From positions 1-6,248 of the forward strand of contig JACPXA010000165.1 in the NCBI GenBank assembly GCA_016196785.1: a stretch of DNA of 6,248 nt, written 5' to 3'. The notes under the pieces are model-generated. The model did no database searches. It had not been told where the DNA came from and worked only from the letters and a program-made list of their open reading frames with translations. Position numbers and translations under genes: made by a program. Positions within the stretch are counted from its first letter, which is position 1; each line of letters opens with the position of its first letter. Positions 5,444-6,248 of this stretch are shown here, in pieces. Source of the DNA: Elusimicrobiota bacterium (GTDB taxonomy: Bacteria; Elusimicrobiota; Elusimicrobia; 2-01-FULL-59-12; JACPXA01).

Positions 5444-6187
5444 TTACAGTTGCAGCACCCTGACTCGGCGTTTCAAGGCTTGAGTAGAGAGCTTATGCTC
5501 TAAGGTCTCATGACCCTGGGGCTCCAGGTTGTGGAAGAGACGATCTATTGATATCCGAAGCGGCGGTGTTTTATCAGGGATGTTGCTCTGCGCCTCGTTG
5601 AGCGCCCTGAGAACCCTAGGGACCTCTGCTCGTTTCAGGTAACCGAAATATCGCGTTACCAGGCTCAAGGCTCCCTCAGTCGGAATATCCCCAAAGGGGA
5701 AAGCGAGCGCTGGGGAAGGATCGTTAGACGCGGGGGGATCCCCCAACAGAAGGATGGCCGCCAGTCGCTGTTGCTCCGCCAGTATCTCTGCAGAGGCTCC
5801 GGTTGGCCGCTTCCCTTGCAACGCTCTTTGATAGATCAAGTAACGAATCCCCACGCCGAGCAGGCCCCCCGCTAGGACAAACATCCACAGCGGCAACGTC
5901 CCCAGCCATCCCCACTGCAGGGCCACCCAAGAGTGGACTATCAGGGACGGTCCCAAACCATCCACCAGATTGGGGCTTACTCCTTGGAGAACGTCAGGTT
6001 GGCGATCAAGCCCTTCAATATAGGCCATGAGATAGCTGAGAGGGAATAGAGCGGTTTCGCGCAGGTGTCCTTCGAGAACATCGCGGATATACATCGCGAG
6101 CCAGCGTTTGAGTTCTTCGAGGCCTTTACGGTCCCCATATTTTTTGATCAATCCTTGACGGAGTCCTGTAAGGGCTCCCTGCCGCAA
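5444..6187 (-). CDS. Hypothetical protein with one predicted membrane segment
   Basis: I do not recognise this 247-aa protein. Residues 1-40 are basic and helical (ALTGLRQGLIKKYGDRKGLEEL) and faintly recall the C-terminal tails of Rpn/DUF4351-type nuclease-like proteins, but this resemblance is weak. A hydrophobic stretch at about 94-118 (LGTLPLWMFVLAGGLLGVGI) is a good candidate transmembrane helix. It is followed by a basic segment (YQRALQGKR), suggesting that the C-terminal half is cytoplasmic. The remainder (about 130-247) contains a helical region RYFGYLKRAEVPRVLRALNE and a basic C-terminus. The proposed start is TTG at 6187; the nearest AGGAG is 16 nt upstream, too far to be convincing. 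An in-frame TAG lies only 6 codons above that TTG, with open frame beyond it, so this may be the 3' part of an interrupted gene. The DUF5678-like ATG is 59 nt downstream. Confidence 0.5.
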   Translation of the reverse strand: MRQGALTGLRQGLIKKYGDRKGLEELKRWLAMYIRDVLEGHLRETALFPLSYLMAYIEGLDRQPDVLQGVSPNLVDGLGPSLIVHSWVALQWGWLGTLPLWMFVLAGGLLGVGIRYLIYQRALQGKRPTGASAEILAEQQRLAAILLLGDPPASNDPSPALAFPFGDIPTEGALSLVTRYFGYLKRAEVPRVLRALNEAQSNIPDKTPPLRISIDRLFHNLEPQGHETLEHKLSTQALKRRVRVLQL

Positions 6188-6205
6188 GAGCTTTGGATAC
6201 GGCTC

Positions 6206-6248
6206 CTATACCACAATCTCCTGGTGGTCGCGATGCAAGTAAGAAAAC
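6206..6248 (-). CDS. Possible 3' end of an upstream reading frame
   Basis: On the minus strand, 13 codons enter from the window edge and end at TAG (6206-6208): FSYLHRDHQEIVV. The frame is the same as that of the 247-aa hypothetical protein below it. It could be the end of a separate upstream gene, the front half of the same gene split by a nonsense codon, or chance. The piece is too short to identify. Confidence 0.25.
   Translation of the reverse strand, partial: FSYLHRDHQEIVV

Overview
This 6.2 kb window comes from a fairly GC-rich bacterium. All supported genes lie on the minus strand, so transcription runs from high to low coordinates. A SurA-type chaperone with a cleavable signal peptide implies a periplasm and therefore a diderm (Gram-negative-type) cell. 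The proteins are canonical but match no model organism I recognise. An uncultured lineage of the Nitrospirota, NC10 or Elusimicrobiota type is a weak guess, not a conclusion.

Layout in the direction of transcription. (1) 6248-5444: the last codons of a possible upstream reading frame, one in-frame TAG, then an unrecognised 247-residue protein with one likely membrane segment. (2) 5384-4813: a visibly AT-richer two-gene cassette, a DUF5678-like small protein with a strong Shine-Dalgarno sequence coupled through a TAGTG overlap to a retropepsin-like aspartic protease that looks C-terminally truncated. (3) 4812-4680: an intergenic gap with a G7 tract and no promoter I would defend. (4) 4679-157: a tight housekeeping run surA - pdxA - rsmA(ksgA) - dnaA. 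(5) 156-1: an AT-richer region downstream of dnaA, a possible but unproven origin-proximal segment.

The housekeeping run joins the classic surA-pdxA-rsmA group (periplasmic folding, vitamin B6 synthesis, 16S rRNA dimethylation) to the replication initiator dnaA, with short gaps, TTG starts and little evidence of Shine-Dalgarno sequences, which suggests co-transcription and translational coupling.

The most unusual feature is repeat DNA invading this essential run. A structure with exact 19-bp inverted arms (2464-2482 / 2591-2609) fills the pdxA-rsmA junction and encodes the non-conserved PdxA tail. A separate REP-like palindrome (2144-2166) lies in frame inside rsmA and adds about 17 residues just before the catalytic NLPY motif. 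I see no CRISPR array, tRNA, rRNA, intact insertion sequence or clear novel defence system.
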